From: Streptomyces pactum
Lineage (GTDB): Bacteria > Actinomycetota > Actinomycetes > Streptomycetales > Streptomycetaceae
DNA: 64,000 nucleotides
Direction of reading: 5' to 3'
Assembly: GCF_016031615.1 (NCBI RefSeq)
Contig: NZ_JACYXC010000001.1
Location: 5,766,001 to 5,830,000, forward strand
In this document: piece by piece, positions 27,972 to 36,333 of the stretch
Layout of the letters: the number at the start of each line of letters is the position of its first letter
Numbering within the stretch: position 1 is the stretch's first letter
Position numbers and translations under genes: made by a program
Notes under the pieces: model-generated
Seen by the model: the letters and a program-made list of their open reading frames with translations, nothing else
What the model was told of the DNA's origin: nothing
Databases searched by the model: none

Positions 27972-28350
27972 TAGGTGGGTGAGGCCGGTCTATGGGCGGC
28001 CGAGCTGGAGTCGTTGTTCGCCGGGTGGCGGGTCGGTTCTCGCGGGTGCTGCGGTGGCGGATACGGGATTACGTGCGGGGCTTGCTGGCGACGGTCGAGC
28101 GGAAGAACGGCTGACAGGTCGCCGAGTACGCAGGCCACCGTGGCCCTGCCGGCTTCCAGCACCTACTCAACGGCGCGTCCTGCGACGCCGACGAAGACCG
28201 GAACGACCTGCAGAACTACGTCGCCGAGCACCTCGGCTGTCCGGCGGCGTGCTGATCGTCGACGACACCGGCTTACTCAAGAAGGGCACCGCCTCATCGC
28301 ACACGGCCTGAACCGGTCCCACTGGCGCAGACGCCACCAGGCCAGACCCC
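27972..28350 (+). pseudogene. IS701-like transposase remnant, internally deleted and frameshifted
   Basis: The start reads EAGLWAAELESLFAGW, then in another frame VERKNG, a stop where a Trp codon is expected (TGA at about 28111), QVAEYAG, FQHLLNG, DLQNYVAEHLG, and in a third frame GGVLIVDDTGLLKKGTASS with the first catalytic Asp. The next recognisable piece is the C-terminal WRRRHQARP, so the central part with the rest of the DDE site is missing. It has no coding capacity and marks past insertion beside the defence-like operon. Confidence 0.8.
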
Positions 28351-28389
28351 ATGTCGCGGGTGCGCTGCGCTGGGCACTCGCCAGATCCG

Positions 28390-28750
28390 GCGGCGACGGC
28401 GTGGCGGCACTGGCCGCCGGTATGCGGGCGGAGGACGTTTCGCGGTCCGGCGGCGCGCGGTGCTGGCCCTCGTGGGCATGGCCGAGCCCCCCGGCGTGAC
28501 CGCGATCCTCGCGGACGCGCTTGGGGACCGGACGCGGAGGTGCGAGGTCCTGCCGCTCTCGCGCTGGGCAGCGCGGTGTGACCGAGGCCGTGCCGACACT
28601 CGACGGCATGGTGGTCGAGGGCTCCCATGACGTGGAAGCTGCGGAGGTCCTGGGCGGGCTGTCCTGGGACCCCGGCCGCGCCGCTCCGGACGTGTCCGCT
28701 CGGCGGCCGGCCCCGGCGCCGCACGAGGTGCGCGCCCCACCGGACTCTTG
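28390..28750 (+). pseudogene. Remnant of a HEAT-repeat protein gene
   Basis: Joining frames gives HEAT-like helices: VAALAAGMRAEDVS, AVLALVGMAEPPGVTAILADALGD, EVRGPAALALGSAV (followed by an in-frame TGA), then TEAVPTL and DVEAAEVLGGLSWDPG. At least three frame changes or stops separate them. This is the 3' part of a decayed HEAT/PBS-lyase repeat protein; no start region is visible upstream, where the transposase remnant lies. Confidence 0.6.
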
Positions 28751-28891
28751 AGGCAACCTGGTCACACCGTCACCAGTACCCGGGGCATTTCGGCCATGAG
28801 GGCCGAAGGGGCTCTCTTCTCACCGCTCTGAGGCGCGCCGACCCGTGGAAGGAAGGGGAAAGCACGCGGGCTGGGGCGAGGGGGAGCCGCG

Positions 28892-29959
28892 ATGTCCGAA
28901 CCGCTGTACGTTCCCGTTCTGCCGGCCCGGCCACATGCGGTCGAGGCATATCGGCGTCTGGCGCCGGACGTTCGGGCCGCGCTGATGCCACTGTGGAACA
29001 TCCCACCGCTCACCGCGGGCACTCCGGCAGGGCTGGACGCCGCCGTGCAGCGGTTCGTCGCCCCGGTGAGCGCAGCCCACCGCCACCACGGCGGGTGGAT
29101 CGACGCGCCCTTCGCCGACGGCGAGCAGATCCGTGTCCTCGCCGGCTCGCTCGCGGTTCACAGCGAGTGGGGCCGGCTCCTCCCCGTCACCGGGCCGGAA
29201 CGGGACGAGGCCCAGCAGACCTCGGCCCTGGAAACGGGCCGCCGCTGCGGCAGTGGTGTCGGACTGCGCGTCCGCGTCCCGGGCGAGTGGGACGGCGGCA
29301 CCGCCGAAGCCGTGCGGAGTCTGCTGACCCGGGCCGGTCCGTCCGTGCCCGTCGATCTACTGCTGGACATGGGCGAAGTCCTCGGCGACCGGCCGGAGGC
29401 GGACAAGGAGGCGCTGCGCGCTCTGGACGCGCTCGTCCCGCTGACCGCATGGCGGACCGCCGCTGTTCTCGGCGGAGGGTTTCCCCGGGTCACGGCCGAC
29501 CTGCTGGAGCGGGGTCTGCGGGAGGAACCCCGCACGGACTGGTCCATGTGGCACGGGATGCGGACGAGCGGCCGTGCCTACCTGCCGCTGCTGGGCTACG
29601 GTGACTACGGGGTGCAGCACACCGGCGCCCTGGCCCAGGTACCGAGGCCGAACAGCGGCGGAGGCCCGCCCTGGGGCGCTCTCCGCTACACCACCGAGTC
29701 CTCCTACGTGCTGTGCAAGGTGCTCAACCGCGGGGACGACCGAATCGCGGTCAACCGCCGGGCGGCCCGGTGGATCACCGAACTGCCCGGGTTCCGGGCG
29801 AGGGGCGGAGCCGGGGAGGCCTGGCTGCGCGGTTGCGCGGACGGTCCCCTCACGTCTCCCAAGGGCACGGGCGGGCCCCTGCAGTGGCTCTGGGCGGGCC
29901 ACACTCAGCACCTGACCTACGTCGCCCGGTGTCTGTCGGGAGGCCGAACCGGTCGGTGA
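28892..29959 (+). CDS. Beta-family protein (phage T4 beta-protein-like)
   Basis: A 355-residue soluble protein. It begins LYVPVLPARPHAVEAYRRL and LMPLWNIPP, has VDLLLDMGEV in the middle and LLGYGDYGVQHTGAL near residues 228-242, which is the signature of the beta-protein family (Pfam Beta_protein), followed by LRYTTESSYVLCKV. The fold is thought to be a TIM-barrel-like domain; function unknown, but members are common in mobile and defence-rich regions. The ATG has GGGGGAG upstream. It stands alone between the pseudogenes and the convergent protease gene. Confidence 0.8.
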   Translation: MSEPLYVPVLPARPHAVEAYRRLAPDVRAALMPLWNIPPLTAGTPAGLDAAVQRFVAPVSAAHRHHGGWIDAPFADGEQIRVLAGSLAVHSEWGRLLPVTGPERDEAQQTSALETGRRCGSGVGLRVRVPGEWDGGTAEAVRSLLTRAGPSVPVDLLLDMGEVLGDRPEADKEALRALDALVPLTAWRTAAVLGGGFPRVTADLLERGLREEPRTDWSMWHGMRTSGRAYLPLLGYGDYGVQHTGALAQVPRPNSGGGPPWGALRYTTESSYVLCKVLNRGDDRIAVNRRAARWITELPGFRARGGAGEAWLRGCADGPLTSPKGTGGPLQWLWAGHTQHLTYVARCLSGGRTGR

Positions 29960-30125
29960 GATTCCGCCTCCAGGTGCTGCGGTCCCGCCCTTTCGCGTGC
30001 CGGCCGTTCGTGTCTCGACGCTTTCCGCCCCGCCGTTCGTACCTCGCGGCTTCCCGCTCCGGCGCTTCGGTGCCGCCCGTCCGCACCGGGCGGGGGACCG
30101 GGGCCGGCCCGGGCGGCAGGCAGGG
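29960..30125. other. Convergent spacer
   Basis: About 165 bp between the converging beta-family and protease-NTPase genes. No gene or clear hairpin seen. Confidence 0.4.
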
Positions 30126-33100
30126 TCACGGCCAGTCGAGGACGGTCAGGTCGTCGTCATCGGCAGAGGTGGTGGGGAGGAAGGGGAACTTGAAGGGGTG
30201 CCGGCCGCCCCAGGGGTGGTGGATCTCCTCCTGCCAGACGTGCACGCAGAAGCTGAGCGGGTCGCCCATGGGGTCCTCGTTGCGCCGGGCCAGCCAGGGG
30301 CCCATCGCGGCGTAGCAGCCGTCGTGGTCGCCCCGCAGTGCCAGGACGTACCCCAGCAGCCAGCGGCCGGAGATGTCCTGGGCCGTGCGGTCCAGCGCCC
30401 GGATCCGGTCGGTCACGAGATCGTCCGGGCCGGTTGCGGCGAGGGCGAGCAGTTCGTGGCCGCGGAAGAGCGGGCCGCCGTACCGGTGCCGGCCCGTCTG
30501 CGCCAGCTCCGCGGCCGCCTCCCAGTCCCCGCCCTCCTCCGCGGTGAGCAGGTCCAGGACGTGGATCTCCCGTTCGAAGCCGGCCTCCCCAAGGTACTGG
30601 CGCAGCGGGTCGAGCCAGGAGGTCTCCTGGGCGAAGCAGGAGATGATCACGGCCCCCATCTCCGCCAGGCGCCCGGCCTCGCGCCGGTTGCCGAGGACGC
30701 GTATCCCCTCGATCAGCCGGGTGACCGCATCGGCGTACCGCTCCCGCAGGCACAGGTACTGCACCCATGCCTGGTGGTACGGGGCCGTCGTCGTCGCGGA
30801 GGGGAGTGCCGCGGCGGCCTCGTGCAGCGTCGCCTCGGCCTCCTCCGGGCGCCCGGCCCGGGCCAGTACCATCACCGCCTGCCGGTGGAGGGTGAACTTC
30901 TGCCCGTGCGTCTGCAGCCGGGAGATGCCGTTGCGGAGCAGGTCCAGGGCCTCCTCGGTGCGGTCGTCGCGGGCGAGGAGTTCGCCGGCGGACTGGTAGA
31001 GGGAGGAGAGGCTGGACTGGGGCGGCACCCGTGCGATGCCTTCGCGCAGCAGTTCCACGGCCTCGTCCACCCGGCCGTTCCCGGCCAGCAGGTCGCCCGC
31101 CAGCTGGTACAGGTAGAAGATGTTGGCCCGGGGCGGTACCCGCGCGATCCCCTCCCGCAGCAGGTCCAGGGCCTCCTCGGTGCGGTCGTTGCGGGCCAGC
31201 AGTTCGCCGGCGGACTGGTAGAGGGAGGAGAGGCTGGACTGGGGCGGCACCCGTGCGATGCCTTCGCGCAGCAGTTCCACGGCCTCGTCCACCCGGCCGT
31301 CGCGGTCCAGCAGTTCGCCCGCCGACTGGTAGAGGGAGAAGAGGTTGGCCTGCGGCGGGATGCGGGTGATGCCCTCCCGGAGCAGCTCGACCGCCTCGCC
31401 GAGCCGGCCGTCCTCGGCCAGGAGTTCGGCCGCCAGCTGGTAGAGGGAGGAGAGGCTGGAGTGCGGCGGGATGCGGGTGATGCCCTCCCGGAGGAGCCCG
31501 ACCGCCTCGTCGGAGCGCCCGTTGCGGGCCAGCAGCTCACCGGCGGCCTGGTAGAGGGAGAAGAGATTGGTCTGCGGGGAGATGCGGGCGATGCCCTCGC
31601 GGAGCAGTTCCTCCGCGTCGTCCGGCCGCCCGTCCCTCGCCAGGACCTCGGCCGCCGACTGGTAGAGCGAGGAGACACCGGCCTGCGGCGGGATGCGGGC
31701 GATGCCCTCGCGGAGCAGTTCCTCCGCCTCGGCGGCCCGTCCGATGCGGGCCAGCAACTCTCCGGTGGCCTGGTAGAGGGAGAAGAGGTTGGCCTGGGGT
31801 GGGATGCGGGTGATGCCTTCGCGGAGGAGTTCGACCGCCTCGTCGGGGCGTCCGGTGCGGGCGAGGAGTTCTCCGGTGGCCTGGTAGAGGGAGGAGAGGC
31901 TGGAGTGGGGTGGGATGCGGGTGATGCCTTCGCGGAGGAGGGCGACGGCGTCGTCGGGGCGTCCGTTCTGGGCGAGGAGTTCTCCGGTGGCCTGGTAGAG
32001 GGAGAAGAGGTTGGCCTGGGGTGGGATGCGGGTGATGCCCTCCCGGAGGAGCTCCACCGCCTCGTCGGGGCGTCCGTGCTGGGCGAGGAGTTCCCCTGCC
32101 GCCTGGTAGAGGGAGAAGAGGTTGGCCTGCGGCGGGATGCGGGTGATGCCCTCCCGGAGGAGCTCCACCGCCTCGTCCACCTGCTCGTTCTGGGCGAGGA
32201 TCTCACCCGCCGCCTGGTAGAGCGCCGCCAGGCTCGACTCCGTGGGGATGTGCGTGATGCCGTCCCGCAGCAGCGCCACGGCCTCCGCGGCCCGCCCGTC
32301 CCGGGCCAGCATCTCGGCGGTGGTGCTGTACAGGGAGATCGTGCCGGACCGGCGCGGGAACAGGGCGATCCCCTCGTGCAGCAGCTCGATCGCCTCGTCC
32401 CGCCTGCCCGCCCGCTCCAGGTACGTCGCGGCGGCCAGGTGGAGGGAGGTGGCCCGCGCCCCGGGGAGAACCCGCGCGATGCCCTCGCGGAGCAGCGCCG
32501 CGGCCGCGACCAGTCCCTCGTTGTTCCGGGTCAGGTGTTCCGCAGCCCTCATGTACAGGCGCGGCAGCCCCGGCTTGTGGTCGGACAGCGCCAGGGCCTG
32601 GCGGCACAGCGCGGTCGCCTCCTCGACGCGGCGGTCGTCCCGGGCGGTCAGTTCCGCCTGGAGGAACAGCAGCCGGCCCATGTTCGGCGGGGTCCTCGCC
32701 ACCTGCTCCTGGGCCTGCGCCACCACGGACAGGGCCGCCGCGGTGCCCTGGAGCTGGTCGGTGAGGCGGGTCCGGAGCACCCACACGGGAGCGGACGCGT
32801 TGGGTGAGCGGGTGGCGTGCTCCACCTGTTCCAGAGCCTTGACGTGGTCCTGGCCGACGCCCCGGGCCTCCAGCAGCCGCGCCAGGTAGTGGTGGAGCCG
32901 CCAGGACGGGCTCATCTCGGACAGCGCGGCGCCCAGCAGCGCGATCAGTTCGTCCCGCTCCTTCGGGTCCTCCTCCACCGAGCGCTTGTACCCGTAGAGG
33001 CGGTCCAGGTGCAGGACGTAGGCACGGGCCACGACGGACAGCTCGGCCGTCTCGTCCGCGGCGTGGAGGTGGTAGCGGGCTTCGAGGAAGTCGGCACCGG

Positions 33101-34937
33101 AGCTGACGATCCGCTTGGCCTTGAAATGGCGTGCGTGATACCGCCCGACGACCGCGTGGGCACGCCTGCGCTCACCGCCGGACCGGTCCAGTGCGCGAAG
33201 CGAGATCTCCCTGGCCACGGGATTCATCACCAGGCGTTTCTGATGCCGCCGCTCCACGAGGAAGCTCGACGTCAACCGCTTCTTCGCCGCCTCGAATTCC
33301 TCCGGCGAATGATCCCACAGGGACTGCTTGAACGCTTCGTTGGTGAAGGAGACCCGGTGCACCGACGCACGGTTCAGGAGTTTCTTCTCGGTCTCCGCCA
33401 GACGCCCGATGCAGCGTTCCAGGAAAGCCCGCTCCAGCCGGGCCGAGAAATCCCCGCTGACGTCCCGGTCCCGCAGCTCCCACGCCTGGGGAGCCGACCC
33501 GATCAGGTCTTCCAGACTGTCGCTGCGCAGGCACGCGGCCAGCACCATGATGGCCCGGGGATTGCCGCCGAGCCAGGCGACGACCTCGCGGATACGGTCC
33601 GCCGGCACATCGTCGGCGGGAATCCCCTGGCGTGCCAGCTCCTTGGCCAGCAGGCGGGCCCCCTCCGCCTCGTTCATTCCGGGCAGGGTGAAGATCTCGC
33701 CGTTCTCGATCCAGGGAAAGGTCACCGCCTCGTTGGCGACGAGCAGCAGGCGGCCACCGCCCGCCCGGATCTGCCGCCCCACCGAGTTGATCAGGTCCTG
33801 CACATCGGCGGCCGGCGCCCCGAATTCGTCCACGAAACAGTGGTGGAAATTGTCCAGGATCAGGACGGTACCGTCCTGCATGGCGTCCGTCAGGTTCTTC
33901 CTGGGATTCGACCCCAGGGTGACTCCGGCCTTTCCCTCGGCGGCGAATGCGCCGCCGATGAGAATGAGTAACTGTTCCAGTGAGGCCACGCCTTCGGGGA
34001 TTTCCACGTCCACGACCTTCCGCCGTGGATGGGCGTCCTTGATGCTCAGGGCGACCTCGGTCTTCCCGCTGCCGGAGAAGCCCTGGAGCACGGCGACGGA
34101 GGGGCCGGACTCCACCCACGTCCTCGTCACCCGCTTGATGACCCCGGCGCGTGAGGTCTCCCGGGCCGCCTTCGGCCCCGTCCCCGCCGGGCGCCTCCCG
34201 CCCTCCGGCGCCACGGCGCCCGGCCCGGAACCCTCCGGGCGCGGGAGTACGGCGATGGCGCGCGGGTCGGTCACGCCGAGCGCCGACCACATCGGCTCGC
34301 GCACCTCGGGCGGCAGTCCGCCGATGGCGTCGATCGGTGTCACGGTCAGGGAACCGGACCCGTGGGAGAGATTGTGGCTGCGCACCACCCCGAGCAGCAG
34401 GCCGTCGCTCACCACCGCGGCGCCGGACATCCCGGCCCAGGGGCTGCCGGGCGCGTCGAGGTCGCCCTTCGGCGGGAGGGAGGGGATGTCGTGACCGGAC
34501 AGCTTCAGCGACAGCAGAGCGGTCCGCTGTCTTTCGGGAACGCTGACCGACAGGCCCTCGGCGGTGGGGATCCAGCCCTCCACCTGCGCCAGGACCCGGC
34601 CCCGGTCCCGCTGGGACGGCAGCCAGCGCGGGAAGCCGAGCGCCTGGCAGCCCTCGACGGCCCGCGCCGTCCCCCGGTCCACGCGGGCGATGCCCAGCGG
34701 CGGCTTGGTGCCCAGACCGGGCACCCGGAGCACGGCCAGGTCCACCTCGGTGCTGAAGGAGCGGACCACCACCTCGGCCGGGTACTCCCGGCCCCCGTGC
34801 ACGGCGCGCACGTTGTCCCCGGCGACGCAGTGGTCGGCGGTCAGTACGTGCTCACCGCCCACCCGCAGCCCGGACCCCACCCGGGTCCCGCCGGTGACGT
34901 CGTACCGGAGCAGAACCACCCGGTCCGTTTCGAGCAT
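30126..34937 (-). CDS. Trypsin-like protease / P-loop NTPase / TPR conflict-system protein
   Basis: A 1603-residue multidomain protein. Residues 1-215: trypsin-like serine protease with complete triad His36 (TADHC), Asp66 (EVDLAVL), Ser171 (GMSGAAV); no signal peptide, so cytoplasmic. Residues 265-600: STAND/AAA-like NTPase with Walker A GFSGSGKT (286-293), Walker B VLILDN (Asp362) and a winged-helix-like region (ERAFLERCIGRLAETEKKLLNR). Residues 640-870 are helical. From about 880 to 1420 come some 14-16 TPR-like repeats of 37 residues, many nearly identical, then a globular C-terminal domain of about 180 residues. This matches NTP-dependent biological-conflict systems in which repeats sense a trigger, the NTPase oligomerises and the protease acts as effector. 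The trypco2 gene lies 37 nt upstream on the same strand. Confidence 0.88.
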   Translation of the reverse strand: MLETDRVVLLRYDVTGGTRVGSGLRVGGEHVLTADHCVAGDNVRAVHGGREYPAEVVVRSFSTEVDLAVLRVPGLGTKPPLGIARVDRGTARAVEGCQALGFPRWLPSQRDRGRVLAQVEGWIPTAEGLSVSVPERQRTALLSLKLSGHDIPSLPPKGDLDAPGSPWAGMSGAAVVSDGLLLGVVRSHNLSHGSGSLTVTPIDAIGGLPPEVREPMWSALGVTDPRAIAVLPRPEGSGPGAVAPEGGRRPAGTGPKAARETSRAGVIKRVTRTWVESGPSVAVLQGFSGSGKTEVALSIKDAHPRRKVVDVEIPEGVASLEQLLILIGGAFAAEGKAGVTLGSNPRKNLTDAMQDGTVLILDNFHHCFVDEFGAPAADVQDLINSVGRQIRAGGGRLLLVANEAVTFPWIENGEIFTLPGMNEAEGARLLAKELARQGIPADDVPADRIREVVAWLGGNPRAIMVLAACLRSDSLEDLIGSAPQAWELRDRDVSGDFSARLERAFLERCIGRLAETEKKLLNRASVHRVSFTNEAFKQSLWDHSPEEFEAAKKRLTSSFLVERRHQKRLVMNPVAREISLRALDRSGGERRRAHAVVGRYHARHFKAKRIVSSGADFLEARYHLHAADETAELSVVARAYVLHLDRLYGYKRSVEEDPKERDELIALLGAALSEMSPSWRLHHYLARLLEARGVGQDHVKALEQVEHATRSPNASAPVWVLRTRLTDQLQGTAAALSVVAQAQEQVARTPPNMGRLLFLQAELTARDDRRVEEATALCRQALALSDHKPGLPRLYMRAAEHLTRNNEGLVAAAALLREGIARVLPGARATSLHLAAATYLERAGRRDEAIELLHEGIALFPRRSGTISLYSTTAEMLARDGRAAEAVALLRDGITHIPTESSLAALYQAAGEILAQNEQVDEAVELLREGITRIPPQANLFSLYQAAGELLAQHGRPDEAVELLREGITRIPPQANLFSLYQATGELLAQNGRPDDAVALLREGITRIPPHSSLSSLYQATGELLARTGRPDEAVELLREGITRIPPQANLFSLYQATGELLARIGRAAEAEELLREGIARIPPQAGVSSLYQSAAEVLARDGRPDDAEELLREGIARISPQTNLFSLYQAAGELLARNGRSDEAVGLLREGITRIPPHSSLSSLYQLAAELLAEDGRLGEAVELLREGITRIPPQANLFSLYQSAGELLDRDGRVDEAVELLREGIARVPPQSSLSSLYQSAGELLARNDRTEEALDLLREGIARVPPRANIFYLYQLAGDLLAGNGRVDEAVELLREGIARVPPQSSLSSLYQSAGELLARDDRTEEALDLLRNGISRLQTHGQKFTLHRQAVMVLARAGRPEEAEATLHEAAAALPSATTTAPYHQAWVQYLCLRERYADAVTRLIEGIRVLGNRREAGRLAEMGAVIISCFAQETSWLDPLRQYLGEAGFEREIHVLDLLTAEEGGDWEAAAELAQTGRHRYGGPLFRGHELLALAATGPDDLVTDRIRALDRTAQDISGRWLLGYVLALRGDHDGCYAAMGPWLARRNEDPMGDPLSFCVHVWQEEIHHPWGGRHPFKFPFLPTTSADDDDLTVLDWP
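30890..32460 (-). repeat. Array of 111-bp coding repeats (37-residue TPR units)
   Basis: About 14 head-to-tail units within the protease-NTPase gene. The unit consensus is SLYQxAGELLAxxGRxDEAV followed by ELLREGITRIPPQANLF. Some copies are identical in DNA: 30979-31078 equals 31201-31300 over 100 bp, offset by exactly two units (222 bp). Confidence 0.9.
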
Positions 34938-34974
34938 GGCGAACTCTTCCCCGTGCGCTTCCCATCCGTCCTAC

Positions 34975-35346
34975 CTACTCGAAGTCGCCCCGGGCCTCTT
35001 CGGTTCCCGGGCGTCCGGCGGGAAGCTCGTCGTCGGAGACGAGGAACTCGGTCTCTTCCCCGTCCGGTGTCATACCGACCGGATCGAGCACCAGCTTGAT
35101 CGACTGGGTGACGACCGTCTCCCGGGAGGTGGCCAAATCGGCGTTGACCACCCACCACTTGACCCCGGCACTCCCCTTGTTCGCGGCGGTGACGGCCACC
35201 TGGAGGGTGAGCTCCACCGGGGCCGGCCGGAACCGCAGCGGGCGCGCCGTACCACCGCCCCACGCCCTGAGGAGGTCGGAGCGGAGTGCCTCGATGGCCT
35301 CCGCCAGGCCCACCATTCCGTCTGCCGGCTCAGCCACGCTCTTCAC
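34975..35346 (-). CDS. Trypco2-family protein, partner of the trypsin-NTPase-TPR protein
   Basis: A 123-residue protein with the trypsin-co-occurring domain 2 pattern: GLAEAIEALRSDLLRA (helix), then PLRFRPAPVELTLQVAVT, GVKWWVVNADLA and VTQSIKLVLDPV, and an acidic tail. Trypco proteins occur almost always beside trypsin-NTPase conflict proteins and may be their substrate, inhibitor or a membrane/ligand-binding adaptor. Start uncertain: GTG 35346 is used here; GTG 35337, ATG 35316 and ATG 35385 are possible. It precedes the protease gene by 37 nt, which implies one operon. Confidence 0.85.
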   Translation of the reverse strand: MKSVAEPADGMVGLAEAIEALRSDLLRAWGGGTARPLRFRPAPVELTLQVAVTAANKGSAGVKWWVVNADLATSRETVVTQSIKLVLDPVGMTPDGEETEFLVSDDELPAGRPGTEEARGDFE

Positions 35347-35400
35347 CCCTGCACATCCGCCACGCGTTCGTCGATGGTCGCTCATAGTGCCGCAGCTCAA

Positions 35401-35882
35401 CGGGGGTTGTCACCCGAACGGCACGGTCCGGGCGCCGGGCGCGGGCGCGGGGCGGACACCGCCGTGGCGAACGTGGGGCCCGCCGGGCAGCGTGCCGCGC
35501 GGCGCGGACGCCGGTCGCCCGGCCGGCCCGCCGCCGGCACGAAGACGGGCGCCGGGGGCCGGGCCGAGGGTGGGGGCCGCGGGGCAGGGGTGAACCGCGG
35601 GGCCCGGGGCGGGAGTCGTGGCGGGTGCGGGGGCCGTGCGGGGAGAGCCGTCGGCCGGTCGGGCGGGGCCGGTGCCCGTGGCCCGGCACGCACCGGACGC
35701 AGCCTGTGGCGCCTGTGGCTCCCCATGACCCCCGTGGTGCCTGTGGCGCCTGTGGCGACCCTCACCCCGACGCCCGTGCTTTCCTGGGCCGGTTCCCGGT
35801 GTCGCTGTGCGGGCGATTGGTCCGTTCATCCCTAGAATCGAGTGATGCAGATATCCAGCACGCTCGCAGGCGAGGGGGTCCG
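35401..35882. other. GC-rich region at the right end of the island
   Basis: About 480 bp, mostly GC-rich low complexity. A GTGGCGCCTGTGGC-type short repeat lies at 35700-35760. TAGAAT at 35833-35838 is a -10 candidate for the SepF-like gene, about 45 nt upstream of its start. Confidence 0.5.
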
Positions 35883-36278
35883 GTGAGCCGCCGTGACGTC
35901 ACCGACGAGCAGTGGGAGGGGCTCGCCGAAGTCGTTCCGCTGCGGGGCCGCAACGAATGGCCTTCCTGGCCCAACCACCGGGCGCTGCCCGAGGACGAAC
36001 CCGCGCGCGAGGACGCCCGGCGGTTCGTCGTCATCCGCGCCCAGTGCTTCGCGGACGCCCGTGAGATCGCCGAGTACCTGCTCGCCCAGACCCCGGTCCT
36101 GCTGGACCTGACCAGCGCCGAATCCGATGTGGCCAAGCGCATCCTGGACTTCTCCAGCGGGGTGGTCTTCGGCCTGAACAGCGGGATGCACCGGGTGGAC
36201 ACCAACGTCTTCCTGCTCGCCCCGGTCGGGACCGAGGTGGCCGAGCCGAGGATGTCCGCCGCGGTACCCCGATCGTAG
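35883..36278 (+). CDS. SepF-like cell division protein
   Basis: A 131-residue protein with the SepF core (about residues 45-120): RFVVIRAQCFADAREIAEYLLAQTPVLLDLTSAESDVAKRILDFSSGVVFGLNSGMHRVDTNVFLL-type pattern, including the conserved FxSG and R/N positions near the end. SepF links FtsZ filaments to the membrane, but this copy lacks an amphipathic N-terminal anchor, and streptomycetes have two or three such paralogues besides the true sepF; this is probably an accessory paralogue. GTG 35883 has a GGGGG tract upstream. Confidence 0.85.
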   Translation: MSRRDVTDEQWEGLAEVVPLRGRNEWPSWPNHRALPEDEPAREDARRFVVIRAQCFADAREIAEYLLAQTPVLLDLTSAESDVAKRILDFSSGVVFGLNSGMHRVDTNVFLLAPVGTEVAEPRMSAAVPRS

Positions 36279-36333
36279 GAAGAACTGCTCGACGGAACGG
36301 TTCGGCTCATATCCGCCGAGATACGTTCCGGCC

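Noticed and set aside
30890..32460. CRISPR or satellite array.
   Set aside because: Units are 111 bp, multiples of three, and encode a coherent 37-residue helical repeat; there are no unique spacers.
29997..32807. A 936-codon forward frame opposite the TPR array, with regular repeats.
   Set aside because: The regularity is the mirror image of the 111-bp TPR repeats; the reverse-strand protein has complete protease and NTPase motifs.
22714..35400. A complete prophage or integrative element.
   Set aside because: No integrase, structural, replication or transfer gene and no flanking repeat was recognised.
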